Shown here piece after piece: positions 1 through 12,265 of a stretch of 64,000 bases of DNA (position 1 is its first letter; each line of letters starts with the position of its first letter). This DNA comes from Selaginella moellendorffii. Taxonomy: Eukaryota > Streptophyta > Lycopodiopsida > Selaginellales > Selaginellaceae. A program made the position numbers and the translations under genes. The DNA is taken from positions 2,563,949 to 2,627,948 of the forward strand of contig NW_003314270.1 of the NCBI RefSeq assembly GCF_000143415.4. The letters are read 5' to 3'. The notes below the pieces were generated by a model, which was given only the letters and a program-made list of their open reading frames with translations, did not search any database and was not told the DNA's origin.

Positions 1-626
1 CACTACGAAGAGAAGCGAGTCATGGGGTACATTTTTCCTGTTCGGTTTTTCTCGCGCTTGGGTTCTAAGTATTTGTCCGCAGGTATGCGCCAGAGCAGCT
101 GTTCGACGTGGTCGCAGGTGTTGATATGTATGAGGAATTTGTGCCTTGGTGCCAACGGTCCAACGTGATCTGGCAGAAAGGCGGCGAACTTGAAGCAGAG
201 CTTGAAATAGGATTTCAGTTCTTTGTCGAGAGCTACACCTCGCATGTTCAGCTCACACGGCCCAAACTCATCAAGGTATGCGCGTCTCTTGGGCATGTTT
301 AGTAACTAACCAGACGTTTATGGACGTAGACATCGGTCTCGAAGAGTGCAATTTTCGAGTACCTGAACAACACATGGGAAATAAGTCCTGGACCTTCTCC
401 CGCAACATGCAACCTCCACTTTACGGTCGACTTTCAGTTCAGGTCTCCTTTGTACACGAAGGTCTGTTGCTTCATTTAGCTTTTCTTGAACACGAAAGAG
501 CTGAGTCGATCCTATTGCCAGGTAGCGAACGTATTTTTTGACGAAGTCGTCGCTCGACTTGTTGCTGCGTTTGAAAACCGCTGCTTGAGGGTATACGGCC
601 CTTCAAAGGTTGTTATGCATGCGTAA
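1..626 (+). CDS. COQ10: Coenzyme Q-binding protein COQ10 homolog, 3' part
   Basis: This is the C-terminal part of a START-like (polyketide cyclase) protein that binds coenzyme Q in mitochondria and supports its use in respiration. The 5' end lies before the window. Exons can be traced at about 1-26, 83-275, 330-461 and 522-626, joined by GT-AG introns of 54-60 bp. The spliced product reads YAPEQLFDVVAGVD, EEFVPWCQRS, AELEIGF, SHVQLTRPKLIK, NTWEISPGPSPATCNLHF, VDFQFRSPLYTK and VANVFFDEVVARLVAAFENR, and ends at TAA 624-626. These blocks match the COQ10 family in order and spacing. No disruption is visible in the traced part. The assignment is firm at family level; mitochondrial location is inferred from the family because the targeting peptide is outside the window. 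Confidence 0.9.
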
Positions 627-1006
627 TCAGGTTTAGGTGGGGTGGGAAGAGGCCCTCCTTTTTTGTTTCCTCTCTTCCATCATTTGTGAAGCACATTGCT
701 TCGAATCGCATTCCGGGATGTAATCTCACTTACCTTCGCCAAACTGGCTTTCTGGTCTGACTACAATGATTTTCGTGTCCTATCAGGTGAAGAATCCTGG
801 AAGCAAGCTGTAGAGTTGTCATTTTTTCCGAGGTAGCCAGTTTCTCTTCTGTAGCTTAGTAATCTAATGTTTTCTTTTAGATTTGAAAAACTGTAAGAGC
901 TTGGAGCGGAAGTGGGATAAACTCCCAAAATGAAGGCTAGTGATGCTTCAGTGATGGAAAGATTAATCATCATAAGACGCTCTCGTGCTAGGGTATTCTC
1001 TTGTAG
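627..1006. other. Intergenic, COQ10 to PPR
   Basis: Between the COQ10-like stop and the PPR start lie 380 bases with no coding pattern or RNA gene that I can recognise. They should contain the COQ10 3' UTR and the PPR promoter and 5' UTR. An in-frame TAG directly precedes the PPR start codon. Confidence 0.5.
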
Positions 1007-3190
1007 ATGACTGAGCTTCGTTTTGTAGCAAGCTGCCTTCCAAAAAGGACGACAAATGCGGCGCCTCTTGACGGAGAAGTTCTTACCAGGTACTCTAAAT
1101 TGCAAGTGGAAGGGGAAAAGCTGGAGGTCACTTTTCTACTCACCGCATTGAAGTCGTGCAGAAAGCTAAAGGATCTTGAGTTCAGCAAAAGGATTCACAG
1201 GGATGCGGTTGCTAGCGGTGACATCTCCAACGTCTTCGTAGCGAACACACTCCTCGACATGTATGTGAAAAGTGGCAGTCTCGATACTGCTCGCAGTCTT
1301 TTCGAAGGCATGAACCAGCGCAGTGCAGTATCCTGGACAGCAATGATAGTGGGATATACTCAGATTGGTCGACCCGAGCTAGCGTTGGAACTATACGACC
1401 GCATGCAGAACGAAGGCTGTGAACCGGACCGTGTGACACTCTTGGCTGCACTCAAGGCCTGTGCAGCATTTGCAAAGAAAGAAAAGGGACAGCTCCTAGA
1501 TCAGAAAGTGGTGAGGCTCAAGTGCCTGGCAACGGCCAGCCGTCTTTACTCTCAAGCTTGTCAAGGCGGAGATCAGATGGATACTGCTGTAGGGAACAGT
1601 TTGATTGACTTGTTCGCCAAGTGTGGGAGCTTGGAGGACGCTCGCAGGCAGTTCGAGAGCATGCCGAAGCGAAATGTGGTCTCGTGGAACTGCATCATTC
1701 TTGGCTATGCTTTAGGCGGGGAAGGCAGGATAGCGCTGGAGTTCTTCGCACGTATGCAGGAACAGGGGTACCAGCCGAGCGATGTCACATTTCTGGCTGC
1801 TCTCAAGGCTTGTTCTAGCATGGCTGACAAAGAAGAAGGCAAGCTGGTGGAAGGGAAAATCTTGAAGGTGACAAGCTTGGATAGAGGAAGATTGATCCAC
1901 TTTCAGGCACTTCGAAACGTGGGCAGTCTGGGTCTCGCGCTAGGCACAAGTTTCGTTGACGTGTTTGCGAAGTGCGGGAGCATGGTGGAGGCTAGAAAAA
2001 TTTTCGAGGAGCTCCAGACTCGAAGTATGGTTTCTTGGACTGCCATGATGCTGGGATACGTACAAAATGGAGAGCCCGACACGGCTTTGAGGCTATTTGC
2101 CAGGATGTGGGACGAGAGATGCGCTCCCGATGCTCTCGCGTTCGTAGCTGCTCTCAAGGCGTGTGCTAGCTTGGCAGAGACAGAAGAAGCAAAGCTTGTT
2201 GGAGGAAGGCTCGTTAAGTCCGTGGCACTGGAACGGGGAAGGGCCATTCATTCTCAGGCTGCTGGAGCCGGGCTTGTGGATCTCGTGGTGGCGAACACCC
2301 TGATCGACATGTACGCCAAGTGTGGAAGCATCTGGGACGCTCGGCATGTCTTTGAAGCCATGAAGAAGCGCAGCGCAGTGTCCTGGAACTGCATTCTCAT
2401 GGGGTGCGTCCACAATGGCGAGGCCGAGTTAGCTCTCGAGCTCTATCGACGCATGCAGCGGCAGCAAAGCTCGTCATCGTCTCCACCACCAGACGCCGTA
2501 ACGTTCGTCGCGGCACTGAAGGCCTGTGCGACGCTGGCAGCTCTGGAAGTCGGGAAACAGATCGAAGCCGAGATTTGCAACGCGGGTTTGGAGTGCGAGC
2601 TGATGGTGGCGAACTCTCTCGTCGATCTCTACGGGAAGAGCGGTGCGATGGGCGAAGCCGAGCGGGTGTTCAGCTCGGTTCCCAGGAAGGATGTGGTGAC
2701 TTGGAGCTGCTTGATCGCGGGATACAGCTCCAGGGGCGACGCGCTGCTCGTGTTTGAGCTGTTCGAGCGTATGCAAGTGGAAGACAAGCTCCAACCCGAC
2801 GGTATCACTTTCCTCTCGCTTCTAACGTCGTGTGCCGCGGCAGGACTCGCTTCCAGAGCCAAGGAGTACTTCGTCTCCATGCAAGCGGTGTATGGCATCA
2901 CTCCCTCGATCGAGCACTACAACTGCGTGGTGGATCTCTTGGGCCGGGTGGGGCAGCTCCAGGACGCAGTGGAAATCGCGAGGAGCATGCCGTATGATCC
3001 AGGTGCTGTGGTCTGGATGGCGCTCCTCGACGCCGCCGAGAAGTGGAGTGATCCGGAAGTGGGAAGAACAGCGTACGAGTTCTTGGTGGAAAGAGGAAGA
3101 TCATCCAAAGCGGCGGGAGCAGCGTCCGCGATAATGGCCAAAATCCAAGCTCACGCCGGGAAGCTTTCAAAAGATTCCTTTTTAAAATAA
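1007..3190 (+). CDS. PLS-class pentatricopeptide repeat protein
   Basis: The frame encodes 727 residues with no intron. It contains a tandem series of PPR motifs of the PLS type, with recurring elements such as VSWTAMIVGYTQ, VVSWNCIILGYALGG, VANTLIDMYAKCGS and VTFVAALKACA. The C-terminus has an E-like block (HYNCVVDLLGRVGQLQDA followed by VVWMALLDAA) but no DYW deaminase domain. PLS proteins bind organellar RNA in a sequence-specific way, usually for C-to-U editing; without a DYW domain this one would need a partner or do another job. The start is the ATG right after an in-frame TAG. No clear signal decides between plastid and mitochondrion. Long spacers between some motifs (for example AKKEKGQLLDQKVVRLK) are a feature of this protein. 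Confidence 0.9.
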   Translation: MTELRFVASCLPKRTTNAAPLDGEVLTRYSKLQVEGEKLEVTFLLTALKSCRKLKDLEFSKRIHRDAVASGDISNVFVANTLLDMYVKSGSLDTARSLFEGMNQRSAVSWTAMIVGYTQIGRPELALELYDRMQNEGCEPDRVTLLAALKACAAFAKKEKGQLLDQKVVRLKCLATASRLYSQACQGGDQMDTAVGNSLIDLFAKCGSLEDARRQFESMPKRNVVSWNCIILGYALGGEGRIALEFFARMQEQGYQPSDVTFLAALKACSSMADKEEGKLVEGKILKVTSLDRGRLIHFQALRNVGSLGLALGTSFVDVFAKCGSMVEARKIFEELQTRSMVSWTAMMLGYVQNGEPDTALRLFARMWDERCAPDALAFVAALKACASLAETEEAKLVGGRLVKSVALERGRAIHSQAAGAGLVDLVVANTLIDMYAKCGSIWDARHVFEAMKKRSAVSWNCILMGCVHNGEAELALELYRRMQRQQSSSSSPPPDAVTFVAALKACATLAALEVGKQIEAEICNAGLECELMVANSLVDLYGKSGAMGEAERVFSSVPRKDVVTWSCLIAGYSSRGDALLVFELFERMQVEDKLQPDGITFLSLLTSCAAAGLASRAKEYFVSMQAVYGITPSIEHYNCVVDLLGRVGQLQDAVEIARSMPYDPGAVVWMALLDAAEKWSDPEVGRTAYEFLVERGRSSKAAGAASAIMAKIQAHAGKLSKDSFLK

Positions 3191-3600
3191 CGTATATTCG
3201 TTGAGCGCGAATTTGTGGTGCTTGGTTCGAGTCCCTGGGATGGACTAACTAGGTCACGTCGGCATTCAATGCAGTAGTATGGCGATGATAAAGAAGGGCA
3301 AGCGAGCGCTGGCGATGGGGGCAGGGTTTCTTTTTGTATTCTTCCTTCCTTCCTCTCTCTGGTGTCCTTTGTTGCCGGCGCGGCGATTGCGAGAGGGAAC
3401 TGGCCGCATTGATGAGCGCCAGGAGCTGCTCCAATCTGGTGGTGCGGCAGTGATGGCGCCCTCGTGCATTCTCATTCTCTTCTTCTACCTTGAGCTCTCA
3501 TTCAATGGAACGGGGGTGTTGAAAGATTTGGCTTTTTTGGTTTCTTCTTGGTTCGATCGATTGCTGCCGCTGCCGCGCCCCACAAGATTTGCAAGCGAGG
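3191..3600. other. Intergenic/5' leader region
   Basis: About 410 bases between the PPR stop and the first probable SET-gene codon. A 133-codon open frame from 3279 runs through here but is in another frame from the SET exon and shows no family features. I treat it as leader sequence or an upstream ORF of the SET gene. Confidence 0.4.
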
Positions 3601-5643
3601 ATGAAAGGGATGATGGCATTGCCGTGGACGAGGAGACGGCGGCACCAGCGGCTCGTGAGCGAGATCGGTGTCGGCGCTGATTCTTCTCCCGAGGTTTGTA
3701 ACCAGGCAAAATATTTCGTGGGCTTTGAGAGTTTTCTTGCCAGAATTTCGATGACAAGGAGCTAGAGCTCGTCTCGTGGCTTAAGATACGCGGTGAGCAC
3801 GACGCATGCTCGTTGCTCAAGACAGGCCCTGATAAAAGGTATAGCTTGAGATTGGTTTGTTTAGTACTTAGCCTTCTCTTGGCCCAGGGGATTGTTTGCC
3901 GTGCGAGATATCAAGGCTGGCGAGTGCATTCTCAGAGTTTCTCGCGACACGGTATGATGCTCGTGTGTTTCTTTAATTTTGTGAGCAACAGCGTTTTCGT
4001 TCCCAGATGATGACTGCAGATAGATTGCCTCTGGAATTCCAGCAGCTGCTTTCAAGTGGAGTGAGTGAATGGGCGCAGTTAGCTCTTTTGCTTCTTTTCG
4101 AGAAACGAGCAGGAGAGGTAGATCAAATCTATGTGAACTTTTTTGACTGACTAGTGTCCTTTCCAGGCTTCCATATGGGCTCCTTACATTTCTTGCTTGC
4201 CAAGGTGGGGCACGATCCACAGCACGGTGAGTTCCCACTATTAATTCTCGGTTTCTCAGATTTTGCGGTGCAGGCGTTTTGGAGAAAAGAAGAGCTCACA
4301 ATGATACAGGAGAGTTCTTTGAGCTATGAAACTATGAGCAGAAGAGCAGCAATCAGAGAGGAGTTCAATGAAATGCAGTCGGTTAGTCTGATTTTCCTGC
4401 AAGTAGCTTACATATGTGACTGCAGGTACTGTAGATCTTTCAACGGTATGAGCATGTATTTGGAGGTACTGTGTCGTATGCAAGTTTCAAGCATGCTTAT
4501 GTAACAGGTGAAATATATCCTATATCATGTCATTTTCCCGTGTTCCTAATCAAGCTACAGTGTGCTCGCGCGCATGGCGCATTGATGGCCTTGAGAAGCT
4601 AGCAATGGTAACACCTTGGCCTTTGTATTTAACTTGTCTGAGTCTATGCTCTTACAGGTTCCCTTTGCTGATTTTATGAATCACGACTGGAGCTCGAACG
4701 CGATGCTTACATATGACACTGATAATGGCTCTACCGAGGTAGAAGAAGTGAAAGTTTATTCCGACTGTCTCTACATCGCCTTGTTTTGTGCTCAGCTCTT
4801 CGCAGATAAAAACTATGCTGCCGGTGAGCAAGTAAGTATCGGCTGGCTTTCCTTTCTAAAGCTGATTGAAGAGTTGGTCAGGTAACCATAAGTTTTGGAC
4901 CATTATGCAACGCATCCCTTGCACTGGACTTTGGATTTACTGTACCATACAATCCGTGGGACAAGGTTAGCGTTGTTGAGTTTACAGCCTCACTTATTTT
5001 GGCTCGTAAACAGGTACAACTATGGCTTGGCATCTCTCGAAGGGACAGCCTTCGGAAAGAAAAATTGCAGTACCTGCATTCTCATGAGATGCTGACATTG
5101 ACGAACCCTGATGGCTCTGATAGTGGTGGCATGAGCTTCACATTGAGGTAAGGCTTTCAACTTTTAACTTGTCCTGAGTTGAGACTGCTACAGGGAAGTT
5201 TGTGACTCGGCAGGTAATGGAAGGGAACTCCCTGGGCCTCTTTTTACAATGGCACGGGTAGTATGTGCTACGTCAAGCGAAGGTACTCAAGCTGTTGTCA
5301 CAACACTCGTCCTGAATCTGTTAATGTGTCTGCAGCTCTACTCAGCTGTGATAAGAAACAAGATGAACTCAAGGAAACTGACGCTCTTGCGCTAATATTA
5401 ACTTGCGTGGAGACTCGAATTCAGCAGCATTTTGAGGCTATCCTGGTCTGGTGCTCTTATTGTTTTGCAGTGTAACTGACTTTTAGTGCTTCCTTTCAGG
5501 CCTTGCAGAACTGCAGGTCGCAAGCACCGGCAGAAAGCACCACTTTACTCTGCGTAGAAATGGCTGAGGCTATCCTTGGAGGAGAGCTGAGAGTACTGCG
5601 CTCTGTGAGTGCGTGGCTTAAGCGCCAGTGCGTTGTGGCATGA
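3601..5643 (+). CDS. SET-domain lysine methyltransferase, Rubisco LSMT-like
   Basis: A multi-exon gene with short introns encodes a SET protein of the Rubisco large subunit/aldolase methyltransferase type. Exon 1 starts near 3601 and ends at 3693; later exons begin at 3744 and 3888. The product reads FDDKELELVSWLKIRG, GLFAVRDIKAGECILRVSRD, SIWAPYISCLPRWGTIHST, RYEHVFGGTVSYASFKHAYV, VPFADFMNHDWSSNA and FADKNYAAGEQ, then ISFGPLCNASLALDFGFTVP. MNHDWSSN carries the conserved SET Asn-His pair that binds AdoMet. The C-terminal part (from VQLWLGISRRDSL to LKRQCVVA, stop TGA 5641-5643) fits the LSMT substrate-binding domain. The enzyme methylates protein lysine side chains, probably in the chloroplast by analogy. 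The exact start and some internal junctions (4740-4810, 5475-5500) are uncertain. It converges on the glucosidase gene. Confidence 0.8.
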
Positions 5644-5903
5644 CGGGAAATTCACTCGTTTTTTCATTGCTTGTCCGGGGGACCAGATCTGAGCTGTATT
5701 AAGGTACAGTGAAGAGCAAAAGCAGCAATGTGCTGACGAATATCATTCCTCCTGGACTTAAACTTTGGTTTTGCAGTACACAATGGTGGATTGTAGCTCT
5801 GAGCTTATCTATACGCCAATACTATGGTTATTAAGAATTATTTTGTGGAGGGACTTATTGTTCATGAAATCGTGAATTATTTTGCATCTTGTCAGCTGCC
5901 TCC

Positions 5904-8101
5904 TCAGTGCTTCTTTTTCAGAAACTTTGCGTACCACTTTGCTGATTTCTTTGGGATCCGCTTCAGGCTGTTATCTAGCTCAACATGGATGATCCCAAAG
6001 CGCACATTATAACCCGAGCCCCATTCCCAGCTGTCCAGAAAACTCCACAGGAAGTAAGCTTGGACTCTACAGCCATCTCTGCCAACAAAAAGCTGGAAGG
6101 TAAGCTTCGGATCTTTTTAGTTCAGAGTCTCACCTTATTGATGCTGCAAGATTTGACAGGTACGTCTTGTAATAGTTAATCCTGGGCTGATCATCCAGCT
6201 GTTGGGCCAACGGACTGGAACTGTTGGTAGTATCACTGATCCCTGTGAATAAAGAGAAACAAGCTTGCTTCTACTGCATCAGCTCGCCAGGTACGTACCA
6301 TTTTCAGTGATATAGATTATTGGATTGCGGTACTTATCCTTGATGTAATTCATCAGCCTCCTGATCCCGTACGGTACGACGTAGAAGCCATTGATATTCC
6401 TCCCGATCAACACGCCCTTCTTCTTGTCTGCGAGAAGACGAACGAGAGAGCTGGAATGAGAGGAATCCATTTCTAGGCCCACCTAGGAACGCAAAGTCGA
6501 CGTCCTTGTAGTAAGCCGGGTGGTAGATGGCTTGGCGCTGATTGAGGAGGTTTCCCTGGACAAAGGTACGGTTTGGATTGTCTTTCACGTAGAGGCTGAA
6601 GTAGTGATTGATGCCAATGAAATCAGAGGTGCCTTGGAGCCATTTCTTCTCCTCGGCTGTGAATTTTGGGAGCCTGCTTCCAACGTTTGCGACCAACGCT
6701 GGTGGATACTCCCCATACGTGACGGGATGGAGCATCCTGGACGCGAACAGAGTAAAGTTTTTTCGTAAGTTTATAGAGATCAGGGTTCTTACCATCCGAG
6801 ATTGAACTGCCGAGCTCTTTCGGCGGCAGCTTTGTCTTGCTTGGAGTTTGAAACAGGTTCGTACCACAATGTGTCGAGCGTGAGACCGATCGTCCCTTTC
6901 TGACTAGCCTGCGATTGTTTTCGTCAAGTTGAGGTAATCTTTTAAGACTTTTTAATTTTTCTGGTGTACCTTGTATCTTTTGGTGTAGATCTCGATCGCT
7001 TTCGCATGGGCGAGGAGTAAATGGTGGCCTACGACGTATGGCTCCATGGACGAGTCTCCTCCCGTGCAGTTTCCGATCTCGGGCGAGCATCTTCCCGGCG
7101 CAAACACGCCAATGTTGTAGCCAATGACTGCGAAAATGTGGGGCTCGTTGAGCGTGATCCAGTTCTTCACTCTGTCCCCGAATGCTTTGAAGCAAGCCTC
7201 CACGAAAACTCCAAAGTCGTCCCTGGCGTGTCATGGTATGTTTTGCAAGAGCTCATGGTTGGATTTACTAACTTACACAATCTTGGAGCTCAAGAATCCT
7301 CCATAGGATTTCTCCAGAGCATAGGGGATGTCCCAGTGGAAGAGCGTCACGTATGGCTTCAAGCCTGGATCCGCGAGGCAAGCACTTCAAAATACGTGCA
7401 AGCGATCGTGCCATGCAAACCTTTGGCAAGGAGTGTATCGATGACATCGTTGTAATGACTGATTGCCTTTGGATTAACACTGCCAGTGCCATCTGCAGCA
7501 CAAGCAAGGAAAACGTGGTAGCTCATCTCGAGCTAGCTAGACATCAAAACAATCTCATACCGGGAAGCATGCGAGGCCAATCAATCGACAGCCTGTACGC
7601 ATCCGCGCCAAGGCCATCCAGTATCGAGAAGTCCTCCTGCAAGCATTCTCCGACTTTCAGGTCGATGGATTCAAGCGATAAGATGAAGAGCAGTGAATCA
7701 AGCGAAAACTCAACCTTGTAGCGATGATACTGATCAATCGCGGGATCTGCTGTGCTGCCATCTGCGATCTTGCCTGCACCAAGAAAACAACTGTGACTTT
7801 TCCCGCGAGGAATTTGGCAGATTGTACCAGGGATCTGTGAATAAACGTCCCAGTTGCTGGGCTTCCTTCCATCTTCCTTGGTTGCGCCTTCAACCTGGAT
7901 CAGGCCAGCGCAGCGGCGTTAGTATGGAGCGGAGTGCCGATCTCTCGCCACCTGATAAGAAGCTGATGCGGCGCCAAACACAAATCCCTTTGGAAAGCTG
8001 TATCTGCTCAGCACATCTTGCATGTCCTGGGAGGAATCTGCATTGCTGCAAATGCAAAGCCACAGGACCAGAAACAGCACAGCTAGAGGCCTTGGATCCA
8101 T
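5904..8101 (-). CDS. Beta-glucosidase, glycoside hydrolase family 1
   Basis: A multi-exon GH1 gene. Translation starts at 8101 with a hydrophobic signal peptide ([18 protein letters not shown]), then [18 protein letters not shown] and [18 protein letters not shown], the standard GH1 N-terminus. Further blocks are [40 protein letters not shown] and the acid/base motif ITLNEPH near 7145. The nucleophile motif is YITENG near 6300, and the aglycone end is [18 protein letters not shown]. The last exon ends in [13 protein letters not shown] with TGA at 5904-5906. Both catalytic Glu residues are present, so an active, probably secreted retaining beta-glycosidase is expected. Natural substrates of plant GH1 enzymes (glucosides of defence compounds, monolignols, hormones) cannot be told from sequence alone. 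Many short introns, including one of about 57 bp near 7380-7435, explain the broken reading frames. Confidence 0.9.
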
Positions 8102-8899
8102 CGGCTCCTCCAGCCGACGCGACTCGAGAGATCTATCACGAAGGAGGAGATCCCTCGCCTCTGCCTTTTATATTGCTGGTTGATCTGGCCTTGCATTTTG
8201 TCAAACACGCATGATCAGTTTGATCAGTTTAGGCAGAGCTAAGACGTTATTGTGACAGCCTCCTGGCTGTATGTATGCGTTGTAAAGCGAAAGATACAAG
8301 AGTGGTTTTACACGTCATAGAAATACAGGATAACTACAGGTTGTGATGTGTTGCCGTATTTATGTTGTTGAAATGTCTGCTGTCCAAGATCACATTGAAG
8401 TCCTGCAACTTTGAAGATAACGTATTTGGATCGTTGTATGTGATGCCCTGATCCCTTGTGGTTTCTTTTTCAGTGGTTAGTAATCAAAACTAAAAGTAAT
8501 GTATGTCTTAATCTTAGATATTTTATTTGTATTTTTATTTTCCTTTCTTTAGGAAATAAATTTAATCACTCTTTTAATTCTGGGAATAAACTGACACTAA
8601 GTACCTCTCCATAATTTTGTCCTTGGCTACAAAGTAAGAAAATATGCTTAACAAATGTTAAAGTAGATTTCCAGATAATGGTTTACAGTACGTTTGTTTC
8701 TCACTCAAAATGATCTTACAATTTCTTCTCCCCTCTTCTTTCAGCAAGCATTATTACAAATGGTTTATTAAAACCATGTGGCATATAGTAGGGAGTGTTT
8801 TTTCTTTCTTCATAATTCTCTTCACATGATATTAGAGATATAGCTTAGGACTTTTTTGGCACAAATAGTGCCTTAGACATTAGGACAGGATGGCATCAC
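8102..8899. other. Intergenic, glucosidase promoter side
   Basis: About 800 bases upstream of the glucosidase start. The first 150 are of ordinary composition and should be promoter and 5' UTR; the rest becomes AT-rich. I see no gene, tRNA or clear repeat. Confidence 0.4.
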
Positions 8900-11440
8900 A
8901 TTCATTCTCTAGAGAAATGGAGTAATTCTATAGGACAAATTTTTTTGCTTAGAAATCCATAGTTCTAGTTCATGAGATAGGGATTTTGGCCCGTGGTATC
9001 TAGAATGAGAAAGTGCCAATCGAAGAATGACAGCATCAATCAATACAACATGTGATTGATGGCTTAGCCTGCAAATCAAGCAAGCAGTATTGCCACACAT
9101 TCAACTCTGGTGGGGGCATTCTTATGACAAATCCTCTCTAGTTGAGGCACTTGGACTTGTGTGGTCCAGTTGAAATCATGACCAGCATAGAAAGAAGTAT
9201 TTTATTAGATTCATAAACAACACTACAAGTTATGTGGTCATAGCTACTAAAACTTGATTTACATATCAAAGTGCTCCACTCTAATGGAGAGGTGAAGCTC
9301 TGCCAACATTTAAAGCTTATAAGCATAAAGTATGTCCTTTAATTTTGCTACTTACAAATTCAGTGGCAATTCACAATTCCATACACTCCTAAGCTTAATG
9401 GGGTAATTAAGCAATTCAATAAGAAAGTGGTGGAGTTGGATAGGATGACGATAGCCAATGCTAGTCTTCCTCCCAGGTTTTGGGATCATGCTAGCTCAAT
9501 AGGGTGTTGACAATGGCTGTTCAAGGCAAAACACCTTATGAGGTTTAGACATGATGGTATTTATGCATGGATATTTTAAGATGGAAGCTGGATGTGAAGT
9601 GTATATTTCTAGGCTATAGTGATGAGCATTGGGGATATTGACTCCTTTACATAGACTCAAATAAAGAGTTTTTGAGCTGAGACATGATCTTTGATGAGTG
9701 TTGAGTTTATTCCCAGTGTCACCATGATCCAGCAGTTCTTTCTGTAAATTTTCTTCATGGAGAAAGCAAGGTAAGATTTCAACTTGAGTCTTTTAGTCCA
9801 TGGGATGATGATGATCCTCTTCCTCAGCTTGGCTTGGCTGTGCCTATGCTCCAGCTGCAGAGAGAGCTTTGACCATCCAGCCAAAGAATATGGCTAGTGG
9901 TGTCCAAGTCTGCTCCTCAAGTTATCCATGACAAGTTGTTGGCTACAATGGAAGTGTCTTCATTTCACCATTGTCTTTTAAAATGTGGTATTGCACTAAA
10001 GGAAGATCCATGCTCAACTTTCAACTTGACCTCTTGACATTACTTCTTCATGGTACAATCAACACGTCCCACACTTACCCTATTTCTCACTTGGTTCCTA
10101 GTTTTTCCTCTGTGCTAGTGGAGTGCTTATTTCTAAGTTGATTAAAAACAGAAGAGTACCCTTCTTGTGCTTGTCAATTGCCATGAGTCATCATGGCAAT
10201 CCTTCTACTCAGCAGCCTTGCCTTTGCCTACAACAATCTCTTTGTGTTGCATGAGCTTAGGAAAAACCTGCCATTGGGTGCTGTCAGGAATTTTCTTGAT
10301 GTATCGATGATGAGACTTTATGACATAAGTTGCAAGGACAGCTTGATCTATGATATTGCCATTTGGATCTAGCAGCCCAACCTTGTACTCACTCATTAGG
10401 CTGCTGCTCAACAAATGTAAAATCATGTCTACATCCTTTTGCTCCCATGATCTCAGTCTAATAGTGAGTGGAATTCTTCTCCACATTCACATGGACACTA
10501 TAGAGAGTGAACACTGTAAAGAGAGCCCTCCTCCTAAAACTTCATTTTTCCTCTTGCTACAACTACTGAATTGTCTTGAAATTCACGTGGTTTGTACATC
10601 TATAGCTTGCTTTGAAGATAAATGACTGTCATAGGTAGTAACTTTTTTGGGACACAAACTTTACAATCCATCCAGAACAACCATCCTATCTTGCTTGCAA
10701 AAGCCACATATCTAACCTCTGGATGTGTGATCTTGACACAATCACCATGAAACTCCAAGTTGAATCCTTACTTTATCATTTATCCAAGGATATGTTGAGC
10801 TTTAATGCTTGACTAGAATTATTGATAGTTGCACTTGAATCATGCCTACACCTTCAACCATTAACAAGCTATTATTTGTGAGTCATACACTCCAAAAATA
10901 ACTCATGATCAAAAGTTGAGTCATTTGTTGCTGCCAATGTGACACAAGCTCTTCAGCCAATATCTACTAATTCTGAGGTCTTGATCATGAAAAAGTTTTT
11001 GAGTCTGATCCTGACCAGGTTCCTGAGCCAGATCAGGACGAAGTTTTTGAGCACAGCTTTTCTGAGCTTGAGCACAAGGTTCTTGAACCTGTGCATACTC
11101 ATGATCAATATTGTCCTGAAGCTTATCGATGAGAGCAAGTTGAGAGGTGAGCATGAGCAACTGCTAGAGCCTCTTATCATCTCAGCCAAATGACCATTAT
11201 GCTTCCTTAAGCTAAGAAATCTCCTTATGCTACTGCAGCATGGGATCAAGCTGTAATTGATGAGATGTGAGCTTATGAAAAAAATGAGCCTTGATACATT
11301 CCTGAATTTGTTCATGACAATGCTAATGTTGTTTTGACAAAGCTTCGTTTCTGAGTGAAAGCTGGACCAACAGGAGAAGTGCAACACTTCAGGCTTGTGG
11401 CAAGAGGTTTCACTTCTATACTCCTTTGAGTGCCACAAAA
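8900..11440 (+). mobile_element. Degenerate Ty1/copia retrotransposon relic
   Basis: Pol remains can be read on the plus strand through many stops and frameshifts. A GAG-pre-integrase/integrase trace near 9050-9170 gives LACKSSKQYCHTF and HLDLCGPVEIM. The integrase core near 9360-9480 gives IPYTPKLNGVIKQFN and LPPRFWDHASS. The typical CIFLGYSDEHWGY block follows near 9600. The spacer to reverse transcriptase around 10980-11100 is rich in acidic residues, and the RT start near 11240-11410 gives AWDQAVIDEM and GPTGEVQHFRLVARGFT. No intact frame, primer-binding site or LTR pair was found. The level of decay and AT bias fit an old, methylated insertion. Boundaries are approximate. Confidence 0.7.
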
Positions 11441-12265
11441 ACATCATGAGAGGCTGGGCAATCGTGCTGTTGTAAAGGGCCTCCTTCATAACACCTCTTT
11501 TGTATTGGGTCATTTGTAGTTGTCTAAGTGTAATTAGCAAGCTTATCTATGGGTCTTATCTATGGGTCATCTTATTAGCAGCAGGATCACCCAGCCCTTA
11601 GCCCCAATAGTCAGAATCTAAAAGGTTTCTATTATCATACAAGAAAATAAAAAGGAATTACTTTTTATATTTTTACATTTTATTTTACAGTGGTTCAGTT
11701 TTGGTTTTATAAATTTTTTCAAGGAAACAAAAGATCTCAATAATAACATATATAAGAGAAAATGTTATCTAAATATCATTTATTATTTCTTACAGGTTGA
11801 TTCTATAAAAAAATTTCATATTGAGTAGATTCCCTTTACATTTTTTCTATTTAAAATATTACTCCCATATTATTTATTTATTAGTTTCTTATTGTTAAAC
11901 AGGGTTTGGTGTAAACAGGATTTATATCAGTTTTAAGCACTACTGTACACTAACACTAACCTTAAACACTAATTTTAGATAAATATAAGCTAAGATAAGT
12001 ATAAGATTATTATGGTTATTATAATTTATTTGTAATCCACGATATTAATTTAGTCAGGCCAAACTCCTTGTACTCCACAAAGACAAAGGAAGAGTAGAGC
12101 TATTCTTCGAAATGAGTGTACTTTCGAAACATGCTGTTCTGGGTATCGAAATAAAAGAAAAAGAAAATTACCTCCACGAGAAATTTTGTGTCTCACATGG
12201 TCAGTTAGGATCAAACAATCACTTGATCTGATTTCTTATAAGAACAAGGGTATTGATAGTATTTC
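11441..12265. other. AT-rich intergenic stretch
   Basis: About 820 bases of very AT-rich sequence between the copia relic and the BAHD-like cluster. The first part could be the rest of the relic. No gene or structured RNA is recognisable. Confidence 0.4.

Noticed and set aside
3220-3245. GGTTCGAGTCC, resembling a tRNA T arm
   Set aside because: The flanking bases do not pair as a T stem and no acceptor, D or anticodon arm is found.
3279-3680. 133-codon plus-strand open frame before the SET gene
   Set aside because: Begins with ATG but shows no family features and is out of frame with the SET exon; better explained as leader sequence or an upstream ORF.
10953-11540. 195-codon minus-strand open frame
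   Set aside because: It is the antisense of the copia RT spacer; copia blocks are readable on the plus strand.
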